Of a stretch of 42,023 nt of DNA, positions 34,633 to 42,023 are shown one piece after another. Numbering within the stretch: the first letter of the stretch is position 1; each line of letters opens with the position of its first letter. The notes under the pieces were generated by a model, which was given only the letters and a program-made list of their open reading frames with translations, did not search any database and had not been told where the DNA came from. Position numbers and translations under genes: made by a program. Origin of the DNA: Candidatus Njordarchaeum guaymasense (GTDB taxonomy: Archaea > Asgardarchaeota > Njordarchaeia > Njordarchaeales > Njordarchaeaceae); contig JAUQYT010000193.1 of assembly GCA_030587605.1 (NCBI GenBank), positions 1 through 42,023 of the forward strand, written 5' to 3'.

Positions 34633-37254
34633 TTGGGCGCAAGAATAGCCACCAGAGGACTACGTAGAAGAAAACTGAGAAATGGGCTCACTATCCTAGC
34701 GGTAGTCTTCGCAGTTGGCATACTAGTCGGAGTCAACATCGCCGGCGACTCTATCATGGTCCAAGTTATGAACACGATCCTTGCCGCGCAAGGTGACATT
34801 GACCTGAACGTGAGGTGGGCAACAGGGGAACCTTTCAACATTGGAAACATGTCAATAGTATCCAGCGAAGAAGGGATCAAAGCCTATTCACCGAGATTTG
34901 GGAACCCGCTATACTATCTCAATCGGAGTCTTATGGCGCCTGTCACATTAGTGGGAGTCATCCCAAGTTTGGACGAAAAATTCGGCTCATCGAATGTCAG
35001 CCTCAGCCTTCTCAGTCAAACCAACTCCTGCATAGTCACAGAGGAAGTTGCAGGGACGTATAACCTGACCGAGGGATCCACCTTAGTTGTCTCAAGAGTG
35101 CAGACGATCCCCCCATTTCAGCCTCCAAGTGCAACGTTGTGGAAGTTAAACGTTGTCGGAATAGCACATGCTGAGGGAAAAGGTTACTCCGGTGTCCTGA
35201 TAGCTAACCTTTCGTTAGCCCAAGATGTTTTTGACAAAAAAGACATGATCAATTCAATAGTCGCCTCCGTTGTGAACCTTGGAGATACTTCAAACATTCG
35301 CGCCCGGCTTCAAGGAAGGTTTGGCAGCAACTTCCAGGTTCTGGCTCCTAAAGAGAGTAGCTTGAGCCAAGTGAATAACATCGCGCAAGGGTTTAAGATC
35401 GCCATGAACATGGCTGCCACCATAAGCCTAGCCGTGGCATGCATATTGATAATGAACTCTCTCCTCATGGCAGTCAACGAGCGGAAATACGAGATAGGGG
35501 TTCTAAGATCCATCGGCTCATCTCGGGGAATGATTTTCCGCATGTTCCTCTTGGAAGGATTCTTCTTTGGTGCGATTGGCAGCCTTCTAGGAATAGGCTT
35601 CGGGATCCTCCTTTCGCAGCTCTTAGTCTACTACATGACGAGTCTATTATCAGGGGGTATCGCTGGTCAAGGCCCAGCCGCTGGCTTGGTGCCTATAGAA
35701 ACCCCCAGTCTCGTCGTAAATAGTAATGTTCTAGTTTTTGGTGTTGCCGCTGGGATCATTGTAGCAGTTGTCGGAAGCCTATACCCGGCGCTGTCCGCAT
35801 CAAGAACTAATGTTGTTCAAGCAATAAGACCTCAGATGAGGGGAGCTGGAAGAGGAAGGCTGGGAACAGGCATCATGGCTGCTCTCGGAGCAGCTCTTCT
35901 ACTCATAGCATACTACGTTGAGTTTACTAGCTTCAGAACAACGGCGCTCGGTCAGATGTCCTTTGATATTAGCGCAATCTACATTCTTCTTACCTTTATT
36001 CCCGCCGGAATACTGTTGCTTGTTTCCGCGGTGATAAGGGGCGTTGTGGGAGTTCTAAGCTATCTATTTGCGCCAATTCTCAGAAGCAGAAGGACGATCG
36101 CAACGAGGAACACCAGCAGAAATAGAAGACGAAGCTCACTAACCATCAGCATGGTAGCTATTGGAATATCATTCACCGTACTTATCGGAGGGATGTCTGG
36201 GAGCCTTATGTTTGGCATCAATAACTTCGTAAGACAACAACTTGGCGCCGACATTTACATCATGCCAACCGGGGGCACACTTCCAGTTAGCTACGCGGAT
36301 AACCTGACGAGCATCGATGGAGTGAAAGCAGTCACCTATCTGAGAGTTCAACCGACGAAGATAGAATGGAAAGTCAGTGCTCTCGCTGGGGTCAAGGCTG
36401 AAACATTCAGTAAAGTTTGGCACGTGGGAACCTTGAACTCAACATACAGCGTCGACGAGGCCTTCGAAAAACTTTCGGAGAGTAATACGTCGATGATCAT
36501 GGCTTCTGGACTCGCTGGCAAGCTTAACGTCAGCATAGGTGAAAATGTCTCCGTCCTAGTCGGGGGAGGAAAGAGAGAGAATTTCACCGTCATCGCCACA
36601 TTCTTCGGCTCTGAATTCATTAACGTGGGTCCAATAAGCGAAGACAACATGGCGTTGATCGACTACAAAGCCCTCACAGAATACTTCCCTAGCGAGTTCA
36701 ACGCTTCGAAAACCGCAAACGTCTTCCTAGCCAAGGTGGTTGACGGGGCAAATCCAAGTGTCGTGGCTGGTAGAATCACTAACTCAACGAAACAAGACAT
36801 CTACATTTTCACCATCTCTGACATACTAAAGGAAGTTGAGAGTGGGCTCTCAAGGATCTTCACTTTCTTCCAAGTCTTAATCGCAATGGCCATCGTGGTT
36901 TCGCTTTTGGGCATGACGACGACAATGGTCATGTCGGTTCTTGAAAGAAAGAGGGAAATAGGCATACTAAGGGCAATAGGCACAAGCAAAAGCCAAGTAA
37001 TCGGAATGATCATAGCGGAAGCGCTGATCTTAGGTTTCATAGGGCTCGCAACAGGTTTGACGATAGGAGTAATGTTTTCAAACTACTTCATCGACATAAT
37101 GACTTTCGTCGGGTTCTCAGTTCCGCTTCAGATTCCCTACACGATTCTCCTATACGTAGCGTTGGCGAGCATATTCATATCCGTCGTAAGCGCAGCTTAC
37201 CCAGCTCGAAAGGCCGCCACAATGAATGTGGTCGACGCCATCAGATATGGCTAG
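34633..37254 (+). CDS. FtsX/MacB-type permease with two FtsX units
   Basis: 873-residue permease partner of the upstream ATPase. One N-terminal TM helix (about 19-41), a large external MacB-like domain (~45-245), three helices (~255-285, 303-335, 366-386) forming the first FtsX unit with the ending SLYPALSASRTNVVQAIRP; then linker helices (~413-431, 445-480), a second N-terminal-type helix (~500-525), another external domain (SLMFGINNFVRQQLGADIYI onward, many NxS/T sequons), and the final three helices ending AAYPARKAATMNVVDAIRYG. It is thus a fused double permease, so one chain may supply the whole membrane part. TTG start at 34633 is weakly supported. Substrate unknown. Confidence 0.92.
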   Translation: MGARIATRGLRRRKLRNGLTILAVVFAVGILVGVNIAGDSIMVQVMNTILAAQGDIDLNVRWATGEPFNIGNMSIVSSEEGIKAYSPRFGNPLYYLNRSLMAPVTLVGVIPSLDEKFGSSNVSLSLLSQTNSCIVTEEVAGTYNLTEGSTLVVSRVQTIPPFQPPSATLWKLNVVGIAHAEGKGYSGVLIANLSLAQDVFDKKDMINSIVASVVNLGDTSNIRARLQGRFGSNFQVLAPKESSLSQVNNIAQGFKIAMNMAATISLAVACILIMNSLLMAVNERKYEIGVLRSIGSSRGMIFRMFLLEGFFFGAIGSLLGIGFGILLSQLLVYYMTSLLSGGIAGQGPAAGLVPIETPSLVVNSNVLVFGVAAGIIVAVVGSLYPALSASRTNVVQAIRPQMRGAGRGRLGTGIMAALGAALLLIAYYVEFTSFRTTALGQMSFDISAIYILLTFIPAGILLLVSAVIRGVVGVLSYLFAPILRSRRTIATRNTSRNRRRSSLTISMVAIGISFTVLIGGMSGSLMFGINNFVRQQLGADIYIMPTGGTLPVSYADNLTSIDGVKAVTYLRVQPTKIEWKVSALAGVKAETFSKVWHVGTLNSTYSVDEAFEKLSESNTSMIMASGLAGKLNVSIGENVSVLVGGGKRENFTVIATFFGSEFINVGPISEDNMALIDYKALTEYFPSEFNASKTANVFLAKVVDGANPSVVAGRITNSTKQDIYIFTISDILKEVESGLSRIFTFFQVLIAMAIVVSLLGMTTTMVMSVLERKREIGILRAIGTSKSQVIGMIIAEALILGFIGLATGLTIGVMFSNYFIDIMTFVGFSVPLQIPYTILLYVALASIFISVVSAAYPARKAATMNVVDAIRYG

Positions 37255-37285
37255 GCGGTGGCAGGTGCAGCGTTCCATTCTGATA

Positions 37286-38122
37286 CTATTCAGCGTCTGA
37301 GATCCTTGTACATATTGCTTTGGGTTCAACTCGCGTGTAATCCTGTGATTTTATGGCGTTCGTTATTTCCGAATCCGTGTAGTTGCCTTTGAAGTGTATC
37401 AGAAGCATGGCGTCGCCCTTGAATCTTGACTCTATGTCAACGACATTGCCTATTGACATGTGTCCGCGTTCTGCGGCTTTTTCTGTTTTTTCGGGTTCAA
37501 GGTATGTGCATTCAGTTATCAAAACACGGGATGACAGGATGTCGTCTTCCAATGCTTCAACGTTGGTATCACCTGTGTATGTTAGGAGTCGTGCCCATTT
37601 TTCCTCGTCGTCTGTCTTGACGTTTATCTTGTAACCTATGCTTTCGCAGCGGTGAACAGAGTTGAACGTCTCTATCATTAACCCATCAGAAGTCTCCACT
37701 GTCTGGTTGCCATCCAATGGGTGAAGAACGACAGGAATCCGTTTCTGGATAATCATCAGGGACTCTGGATCGGGTGTTAACACGATGCTCAGCTCCCGCC
37801 TGTATCTTAACTCCATCAGCAGTGACTTGAGAAACCACATCGAGCCCTTAGGCACATATATGTGAACAGGGTCGAATCTGTCTCTACACTTCTTCAATCC
37901 TAGGAGACTTATTAGACCCGACCAGTGGTCGTGATGGAAGTGAGTTATCAGTATCTTGGTTGCATCAACTGACTTGCTAGTGTAGCATGAAAGTGGACCC
38001 ACATCGAGAAGCAGCTTGTACTTCTCAAGATAGAGTGAGGTGCTTAGACAACTTCGCGAGTAGCCAGTCACTGGTCCAATAGCCTTGAGACCTTCAGAGG
38101 ACTCGAACACCTGAGCCTTCAT
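37286..38122 (-). CDS. Metallo-beta-lactamase-fold hydrolase (RNase Z-like/phosphodiesterase-like)
   Basis: Cytoplasmic metal-dependent hydrolase. The zinc motif HFHHDHWSG gives HxHxDH, with a second metal Asp in LLTYTGDTNVE, the short motif TECTYLEPE, a later conserved HMSIGNV, and LLIHFKGNY near the C-terminus as the final His. Organisation is that of RNase Z, arylsulfatase-type or cyclic-nucleotide phosphodiesterase members, but no exosite arm for tRNA binding is evident, so I leave the substrate open. Start ATG 38122 is firmly set by a Shine-Dalgarno AAGGAGGT at 38129-38136, spaced 6 bases. Single-gene unit, convergent with the permease gene (31 bases apart). Confidence 0.85.
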   Translation of the reverse strand: MKAQVFESSEGLKAIGPVTGYSRSCLSTSLYLEKYKLLLDVGPLSCYTSKSVDATKILITHFHHDHWSGLISLLGLKKCRDRFDPVHIYVPKGSMWFLKSLLMELRYRRELSIVLTPDPESLMIIQKRIPVVLHPLDGNQTVETSDGLMIETFNSVHRCESIGYKINVKTDDEEKWARLLTYTGDTNVEALEDDILSSRVLITECTYLEPEKTEKAAERGHMSIGNVVDIESRFKGDAMLLIHFKGNYTDSEITNAIKSQDYTRVEPKAICTRISDAE

Positions 38123-38302
38123 ATGGTGACCTCCTTTGCTAAGGAAGAAAAGCGTAGGGAGCTCTGCGAGGGTGATTGATCTGCCAACTATTACTCTGAG
38201 ACACTATTTATTCTATTGCTTCCGTCCAATGGAGGGCATACACTAAACTATCGGGTTTCCCGCAACTCTCTGAGTCATTCGAGGCACTGCTCTTTTGATT
38301 AA

Positions 38303-38311
38303 GATATATAT
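38303..38311 (+). promoter_or_regulatory. TATA-like box for 3-hydroxyacyl-CoA dehydrogenase gene
   Basis: gatatatat on the (+) strand, 45-53 bases upstream of the preferred start at 38356; the gap shows no other feature. Confidence 0.55.
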
Positions 38312-38355
38312 GTCATGGGCTTGTAGTTATTGGCTATGACTTGGGGTGGACGCAA

Positions 38356-39570
38356 ATGAATGTGGACGACATTGAAATTATTACGGTTCTTGGTGCTGGT
38401 CACATGGGACTTGCAATCGCGCAGATCATTGCCATGTCCGGGTATCAGGTTAATCTGATGGACTTGGACAGGGGGATACTTGACAAGAATATGGGTAGGA
38501 TAAGGTATATTCTTGCAAGGTATGCGGAGAAGGGAGAGTTCCCAAAGAACAGCATCGAACCTACTATGGAGAGAATAAGGCCCTTCACGGATTTGAACGA
38601 GTCGGCTAAAAACTCTCAGTATGTAATTGAGGCTGTTCCAGAGCAGCTTGAACTCAAACAGAAAGTCTTCAGAGAAGTGGAGAAATCTATCCCGGAGGAC
38701 GTGATTATCTCAACCAATACCAGCGCCCTTCCCATAACAGCGATTCAGAAAGGAATGAAGAAACCAGACAGAATCGTTGGCACACACTTCTTTAACCCAC
38801 CTCAAAGGATTAAACTTGTGGAGATAGTATACGGAGCCAAGACCAGCGACAAAACCGTTAACCTCACATTGGAACTCATGAAAAGAATAGACAGGGACCC
38901 CGTGGTGTGCAGGAAGGATGTTCCGGGATTCCTAGCCAACAGAACAGTGACCATGATGATGAGTTTTGCGTCGTGGCTCGTAAGTGCAGGCGAGTTCACA
39001 CCTGCCGAGATAGACTCCGCCATCCATTACAAGCTCGGACAGCCAATGGGCGTATTTGGCCTGAACGACTTCCTGGGGTTGGGAACAAGTTTCCGGGTGC
39101 AGAAATTCATAGAGGAGAGAGAGCCAGGATTGAAGGTTTCACCAATATGGGATGAGTTGGTGAAGGCTGGGCACAACGGCGTGGATACTGGGAAAGGGTT
39201 CTATGAGTACCCCGATAAAGTCTGGAGGAAGCCTGAATCGTGGAGCGAGAAGATAGCAGACAGATATGATCCCAACTGGTCATTGCTCGTGGGAATAAAC
39301 AGGATGGCGCAAATCTTAAACGATGGAGTGGCAACAGTGGAAGAGGTTGATAAGGCTGTGAAAGTCGGCTACCTGATGCCCGTGGGTTTGCTGGAGCTCG
39401 CTGATCAGATGGGCGTAGACAAGGTAGTGGAAGGACTCGAAGACTTGAAGAAGAGGTTTGGAAGAATCGACAATCTGAGCTACATGCTGGAGCCGAATCC
39501 ACTCCTCAGAGAAAAGGTAAGAAAAGGAGAGCTAGGATATAGAACAAAGAAAGGATTCTACAAACACTAG
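38356..39570 (+). CDS. 3-Hydroxyacyl-CoA dehydrogenase
   Basis: NAD-dependent oxidation of a 3-hydroxyacyl-CoA to the 3-oxo form, in fatty acid degradation or the reverse in C4-C6 acid metabolism. NAD-binding GAGHMGLAIAQ opens the protein, followed by ISTNTSALPIT, the catalytic-region GTHFFNPPQRIKLVEI (catalytic His) and DVPGFLANRT, then two C-terminal 3HCDH domains (around residues 180-285 with GFYEYP, and 285-404 ending GYRTKKGFYKH). The doubled C-terminal domain matches the long archaeal/FadB-like type without the hydratase half. ATG 38356 is chosen over TTG 38341 because GGGGTGG (38343-38349) sits 6 bases upstream. No thiolase or hydratase gene is adjacent. Confidence 0.95.
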   Translation: MNVDDIEIITVLGAGHMGLAIAQIIAMSGYQVNLMDLDRGILDKNMGRIRYILARYAEKGEFPKNSIEPTMERIRPFTDLNESAKNSQYVIEAVPEQLELKQKVFREVEKSIPEDVIISTNTSALPITAIQKGMKKPDRIVGTHFFNPPQRIKLVEIVYGAKTSDKTVNLTLELMKRIDRDPVVCRKDVPGFLANRTVTMMMSFASWLVSAGEFTPAEIDSAIHYKLGQPMGVFGLNDFLGLGTSFRVQKFIEEREPGLKVSPIWDELVKAGHNGVDTGKGFYEYPDKVWRKPESWSEKIADRYDPNWSLLVGINRMAQILNDGVATVEEVDKAVKVGYLMPVGLLELADQMGVDKVVEGLEDLKKRFGRIDNLSYMLEPNPLLREKVRKGELGYRTKKGFYKH

Positions 39571-39848
39571 CTCATGGTGACAAGTCAACTGCGGCATAGA
39601 TTCTAAACTCCTCAGCAACATCTAATGGGTTTCAGCCATCGCTGTGAGTCGAGACTATCTCAATCTACCAAAACAGTTAGGAGTGAGAGTCTGTGGCTCG
39701 CATAGGAGGAGGAATCTTGATTTATCTATGGTTGGTTCTCAAGGCGGAAACGTACCATCTTTCAAAAGGCAACCTTCCTTTCTGAATAGAGAATCCAATA
39801 AAGTCTGTTGGATCGGACGATCTGATAGCTATACTTCCGCAGTCCTAT
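39571..39848. other. Intergenic region with small inverted repeat
   Basis: 278 bases between converging genes. The only structure I see is a 6-bp inverted repeat, atccaa/ttggat, around a 9-base loop near 39792-39812, too weak to call a terminator. No RNA gene or coding frame is convincing. Confidence 0.3.
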
Positions 39849-40328
39849 CTATCCTAGTAGTTCAGTCCATTTGGATGCCAGTTTGTCTCTTTCAGGTTTG
39901 TACACGAGTTCATAGAAATCGTGTTGGGATAGGAGAACAGATGGGTCGAACTGTTTGACTAGTTCGAGTGCCTCTTTCCAAGCTTCATTGAATTTTCCTC
40001 CGAAACGCGATGCAATCTGTCTCTCGAAATCCTTCTCAGTCTGAACTTGTCCACCGATAGTGAAGTATGTCTGACCGTCCTTCCCTTGAGTCTTGTATGC
40101 CATTTCGCTTCCCAAGTGGAAGGCGTCGGGTGTCTCCATCATTGGTTTTCTTTGAATCTCAGCCAAAGGTCGCTCCATAGGTGGCTTCGCCTTGAAACCA
40201 CGCTTAGCTGCTGCATAAAAGATCGCGCGGTTCAAACCCCAACTCTTCGCGAGCACTTCAGGCAGCCCAAGAGCCAGTGCTCTTGCCGCTTGAAGAGTCG
40301 CCATGACCTGAAACCTGCCTACGACCAT
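39849..40328 (-). CDS. Conserved-looking hypothetical protein, 159 residues
   Basis: I do not recognise a characterised family. The sequence is soluble, with an N-terminal Ala/Leu-rich helix pair (MATLQAARALALGLPEVLAK), a WGLNRAIFYAAAKRGFK block, a central extended region (FHLGSEMAYKTQGKDGQTYF), and a charged helical C-terminus rich in Lys, Glu and aromatic residues (HDFYELVYKPERDKLASKW). Composition and codon use look genuine. I have an impression of similar uncharacterised archaeal proteins, but cannot support it. ATG 40304 (second Met, MATLQAAR) is an alternative start. The MtrA-like gene lies 98 bases upstream on the same strand, so co-transcription is possible. Confidence 0.65.
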   Translation of the reverse strand: MVVGRFQVMATLQAARALALGLPEVLAKSWGLNRAIFYAAAKRGFKAKPPMERPLAEIQRKPMMETPDAFHLGSEMAYKTQGKDGQTYFTIGGQVQTEKDFERQIASRFGGKFNEAWKEALELVKQFDPSVLLSQHDFYELVYKPERDKLASKWTELLG

Positions 40329-40426
40329 TCTCCACTCTAACCTCCGCCCATGACTTTCTTTAACATACTAATAAGAATTATTGGAGGCATTCCGCCCGCC
40401 ACCACAACTTGATCCTGCTCTCCTTT

Positions 40427-41107
40427 TCACTTGTGCTTGTCCTTTCTCTGACTTCTTTTCATTTCGTCCACTAGTAACTGCATCTCATCCTCGTCTATAA
40501 GGTCAAATCTCGTTATTCTCCACCTGATCTTCCTACATATCGTAGGGGCAGGGTACGCTCCAACATCGTGCAGCTTGTAACCTTGGAAGGCTGTTGGCTT
40601 CTCTTGGTAGCATGTCCACACTGCTTGCTTCACAATGCTGGAATCATCCACTCCCATGAGGTCTACGACTACGACTTGTTTTCTAAACCTCTCAACCGCA
40701 TCCATTGATATGTTAAAGAGGTATGGTTTGGGCGCCCTAGTTCCCCTTATGGCTCTGCTCCCATTAACCCCCTCTTTTATGAGAGCTTTCAGCGCGTCCC
40801 CGGCTCTATGTCCCTCTACTTCTCTTCCGCATATTATGAGGTAGCGTATGTTCGGATTAGCTACGATGTTCGTGATAATCTTCTCTATCCCGATGTTCTC
40901 AGTCTGCACGCTTCCTGCAAGGGCAGCGCCACCATCTATCGCAACCTTAAGGATCTCGTTAACCTCAACCGGGATACTGGAGTCAAACGTATCTAGGATT
41001 GCTGCAACCGCTACTGAGGAGTAGTCGTTCCCCCTGATGTATCTGCCCTCTTCAGGCGGGTAGTCTGCCGGCGGCTTAACTTTAGAGATGCCTACTGCGC
41101 TGCCCAT
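40427..41107 (-). CDS. MtrA-like corrinoid protein (methyl-H4MPT:CoM methyltransferase subunit A homologue), soluble
   Basis: Homologue of MtrA, the corrinoid-carrying subunit of the membrane-bound tetrahydromethanopterin S-methyltransferase. The MtrA core is clear: GGAALAGSVQTENIGIEKII, ANPNIRYLIICGREVEGHRA with H100 at the place of the cobalamin-ligating His, ALIKEGVNGSRAIRG, then a region VERFRKQVVVVDLM as in MtrA. The C-terminal ~65 residues (WTCYQEKPTAFQGYKLHDVG, WRITRFDLIDEDE) are charged and contain no hydrophobic helix, whereas methanogen MtrA ends with a membrane anchor. No other mtr gene (B-H) or mcr gene is in the window. Likely roles: a methyl-carrier protein in one-carbon metabolism of a non-methanogen (inference). 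Start ATG 41107. Confidence 0.85.
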   Translation of the reverse strand: MGSAVGISKVKPPADYPPEEGRYIRGNDYSSVAVAAILDTFDSSIPVEVNEILKVAIDGGAALAGSVQTENIGIEKIITNIVANPNIRYLIICGREVEGHRAGDALKALIKEGVNGSRAIRGTRAPKPYLFNISMDAVERFRKQVVVVDLMGVDDSSIVKQAVWTCYQEKPTAFQGYKLHDVGAYPAPTICRKIRWRITRFDLIDEDEMQLLVDEMKRSQRKDKHK

Positions 41108-41205
41108 ATCCTATAGACACCATCCTATTCAGCCTTTCAACAGCTTTCACAATCTTCTCTAAACTTCCACCAGACTCACTTTTTTTAACCTGAGTCAGAG
41201 TGACA

Positions 41206-41868
41206 TCACTTCTCCACGAGATGTGGAAGGATTGCCCTCAGATCCTTGACATTACATAGCGCGACGCTGGATATTCTGGCCACAGCTGGGTGAGGGTTAA
41301 TCCCTATCTTGAGCCCTGCGAGAAGCATCATGGGGATGTCATTCGGATCGTTTCCTATTACAGCACAGTTGGTTGTCGACACGTTTTCTGTTTTAGCGAT
41401 CGACTTCAGTATCTCAGCTTTCCGAATGGCGTCGACTGGAGGTGCGACTAGCCTGCCAGTGAAGACTCCTTTCTTGATCTCAGCTTCATTTCCGAATGCG
41501 TAGTCTAGTCCGAGTTTCTCTTTGATGACCTTGTATGTTACTTGACTTAAGCCACTGGATATCAGGGCGAGCTTGTATGAGTGCTCCTTGAGCGTCTTCA
41601 TAGTCTCCAGTGTGCCTGGCCGGAGACGTAGATTTTCAGTTTCCTTGGCAACATCTTCAGGTTTGATTCCTTTCCACACGGTTGCGCCTTTTAGAATGGC
41701 GTCCTTTAGTGTAATGTTCCATGTTAGGAGTTCAAACAATGTTTGGCGAATCTGCCTTGCTAAGCCAAACTTTTCTCCGATCTCAACTGCAGTGCTTTCA
41801 CCATCAAGGAGTACTCCATCAAAGTCAAAAGCCACAATTCTAATTTCACTTTTAGTGTTTCGCGACAT
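41206..41868 (-). CDS. HAD-superfamily phosphatase (SerB/phosphoserine phosphatase-like)
   Basis: Small-molecule phosphatase of the HAD superfamily. D15 and D17 in AFDFDGVLLDGES form the nucleophile/acid pair, ISSGLSQVTYKVIKEKLG gives the motif II Ser and resembles SerB, a Lys is found in AIRKAEIL (motif III), and IGNDPNDIPMML is motif IV. The helical cap lies between residues ~20 and 90. Overall most like phosphoserine phosphatase or related sugar/nucleotide phosphatases; the substrate cannot be settled. A TATA-like ctaataaaat (41891-41900, minus strand) sits about 25-30 bases upstream of the ATG, predicting a leaderless or nearly leaderless transcript. Confidence 0.88.
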   Translation of the reverse strand: MSRNTKSEIRIVAFDFDGVLLDGESTAVEIGEKFGLARQIRQTLFELLTWNITLKDAILKGATVWKGIKPEDVAKETENLRLRPGTLETMKTLKEHSYKLALISSGLSQVTYKVIKEKLGLDYAFGNEAEIKKGVFTGRLVAPPVDAIRKAEILKSIAKTENVSTTNCAVIGNDPNDIPMMLLAGLKIGINPHPAVARISSVALCNVKDLRAILPHLVEK

Positions 41869-41890
41869 ATCAGTTCATCAGCCTCAGTTG

Positions 41891-41900
41891 ATTTTATTAG
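41891..41900 (-). promoter_or_regulatory. TATA-like box for the SerB-like phosphatase gene
   Basis: ctaataaaat on the (-) strand with centre about 27 bases upstream of the ATG at 41868, the spacing expected for a leaderless archaeal transcript. Confidence 0.45.
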
Positions 41901-42023
41901 TAGCATCCCGGAAGCTTCTTTCTCACACATCTGGATGTTCTCTTTTGGTGTAATAGATTATATCTTCATTAATACTATACCCATTTTTCTCAAAGAGTCT
42001 TCTAGAGGTTGTGTTCTCCGTAA

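Noticed and set aside
39792..39812. Hairpin as a transcription terminator
   Set aside because: Only a 6-bp stem with a 9-base loop and no T-run in the correct place for either converging gene.
40427..41107. Methanogenesis from the MtrA-like gene
   Set aside because: One soluble MtrA homologue without mtrB-H or mcr is no evidence of methanogenesis; such homologues occur in non-methanogens.
1..42023. Prophage, transposon, integron or CRISPR locus
   Set aside because: No integrase, transposase, terminase or capsid-like protein, no regularly spaced repeat, and no terminal inverted repeats were seen; gene content is housekeeping and accessory metabolism.

Overview
The window looks like a chromosomal segment of an uncultured archaeon of mid-range G+C. 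Archaeal signs are an AglB/STT3 oligosaccharyltransferase, an archaeal-type ribosomal protein S12, an Nre repair protein, inositol-1-phosphate synthase, two DUF131 proteins, an MtrA-like corrinoid protein, TATA-like boxes about 25-60 bases upstream of several genes, and frequent TTG/GTG starts. A Ras-like small GTPase, a longin/roadblock-like protein, a presenilin-like protease and MtrA together point to the Thermoproteota side, with Bathyarchaeia as my best guess (inference; no 16S or marker set is present). I see no tRNA or rRNA gene, CRISPR array, insertion sequence, integrase or phage gene.

Layout. 1-5.7 kb: 5'-truncated aglB (+), two tandem DUF131 membrane proteins (-), a ribbon-helix-helix/sugar-nucleotidyltransferase fusion (+), an M20 metallopeptidase (-). 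5.7-9.1 kb: a 1129-residue protein with a TrmB-like head, a huge coiled coil and a PLD/TrmB-C-like tail (-). 9.5-11.9 kb: a PD-(D/E)xK nuclease-like protein with a Cys-rich tail, a PPP-family phosphatase and a small membrane protein (+). 12-20 kb, all (-): longin-like protein plus 8-TM sensor-like protein, INO1, Nre plus presenilin-like protease, a PaaK-type ligase, an HD hydrolase. 20.1-27.1 kb: a 2349-residue Lhr-type helicase with four winged-helix modules. 27.3-28.4 kb: an orphan, divergent S12 and a DUF457-type membrane protein.

28.5-30.5 kb is the most unusual part: an M20-fold protein that has lost its metal ligands, followed 22 bases later by a protein that aligns with LpxC, the lipid A deacetylase, although archaea make no lipid A. 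The LpxC-like protein keeps E-H near the N-terminus, H-x3-D-x3-D and a later His. The two genes look co-transcribed.

30.6-42 kb: Ras-like GTPase, a small anchored beta protein and NadB (-), an ABC ATPase with a double FtsX permease (+), a metallo-beta-lactamase-fold hydrolase (-), a 3-hydroxyacyl-CoA dehydrogenase (+), an unrecognised 159-residue protein, a soluble MtrA-like protein and a SerB-like phosphatase (-).

Most genes are in one- to three-gene units with their own promoters. Themes are surface glycosylation and envelope (AglB, nucleotidyltransferase, INO1, possibly the LpxC-like protein), DNA repair (Lhr, Nre, nuclease) and eukaryote-like signalling (small GTPase, longin-like protein, PPP phosphatase).
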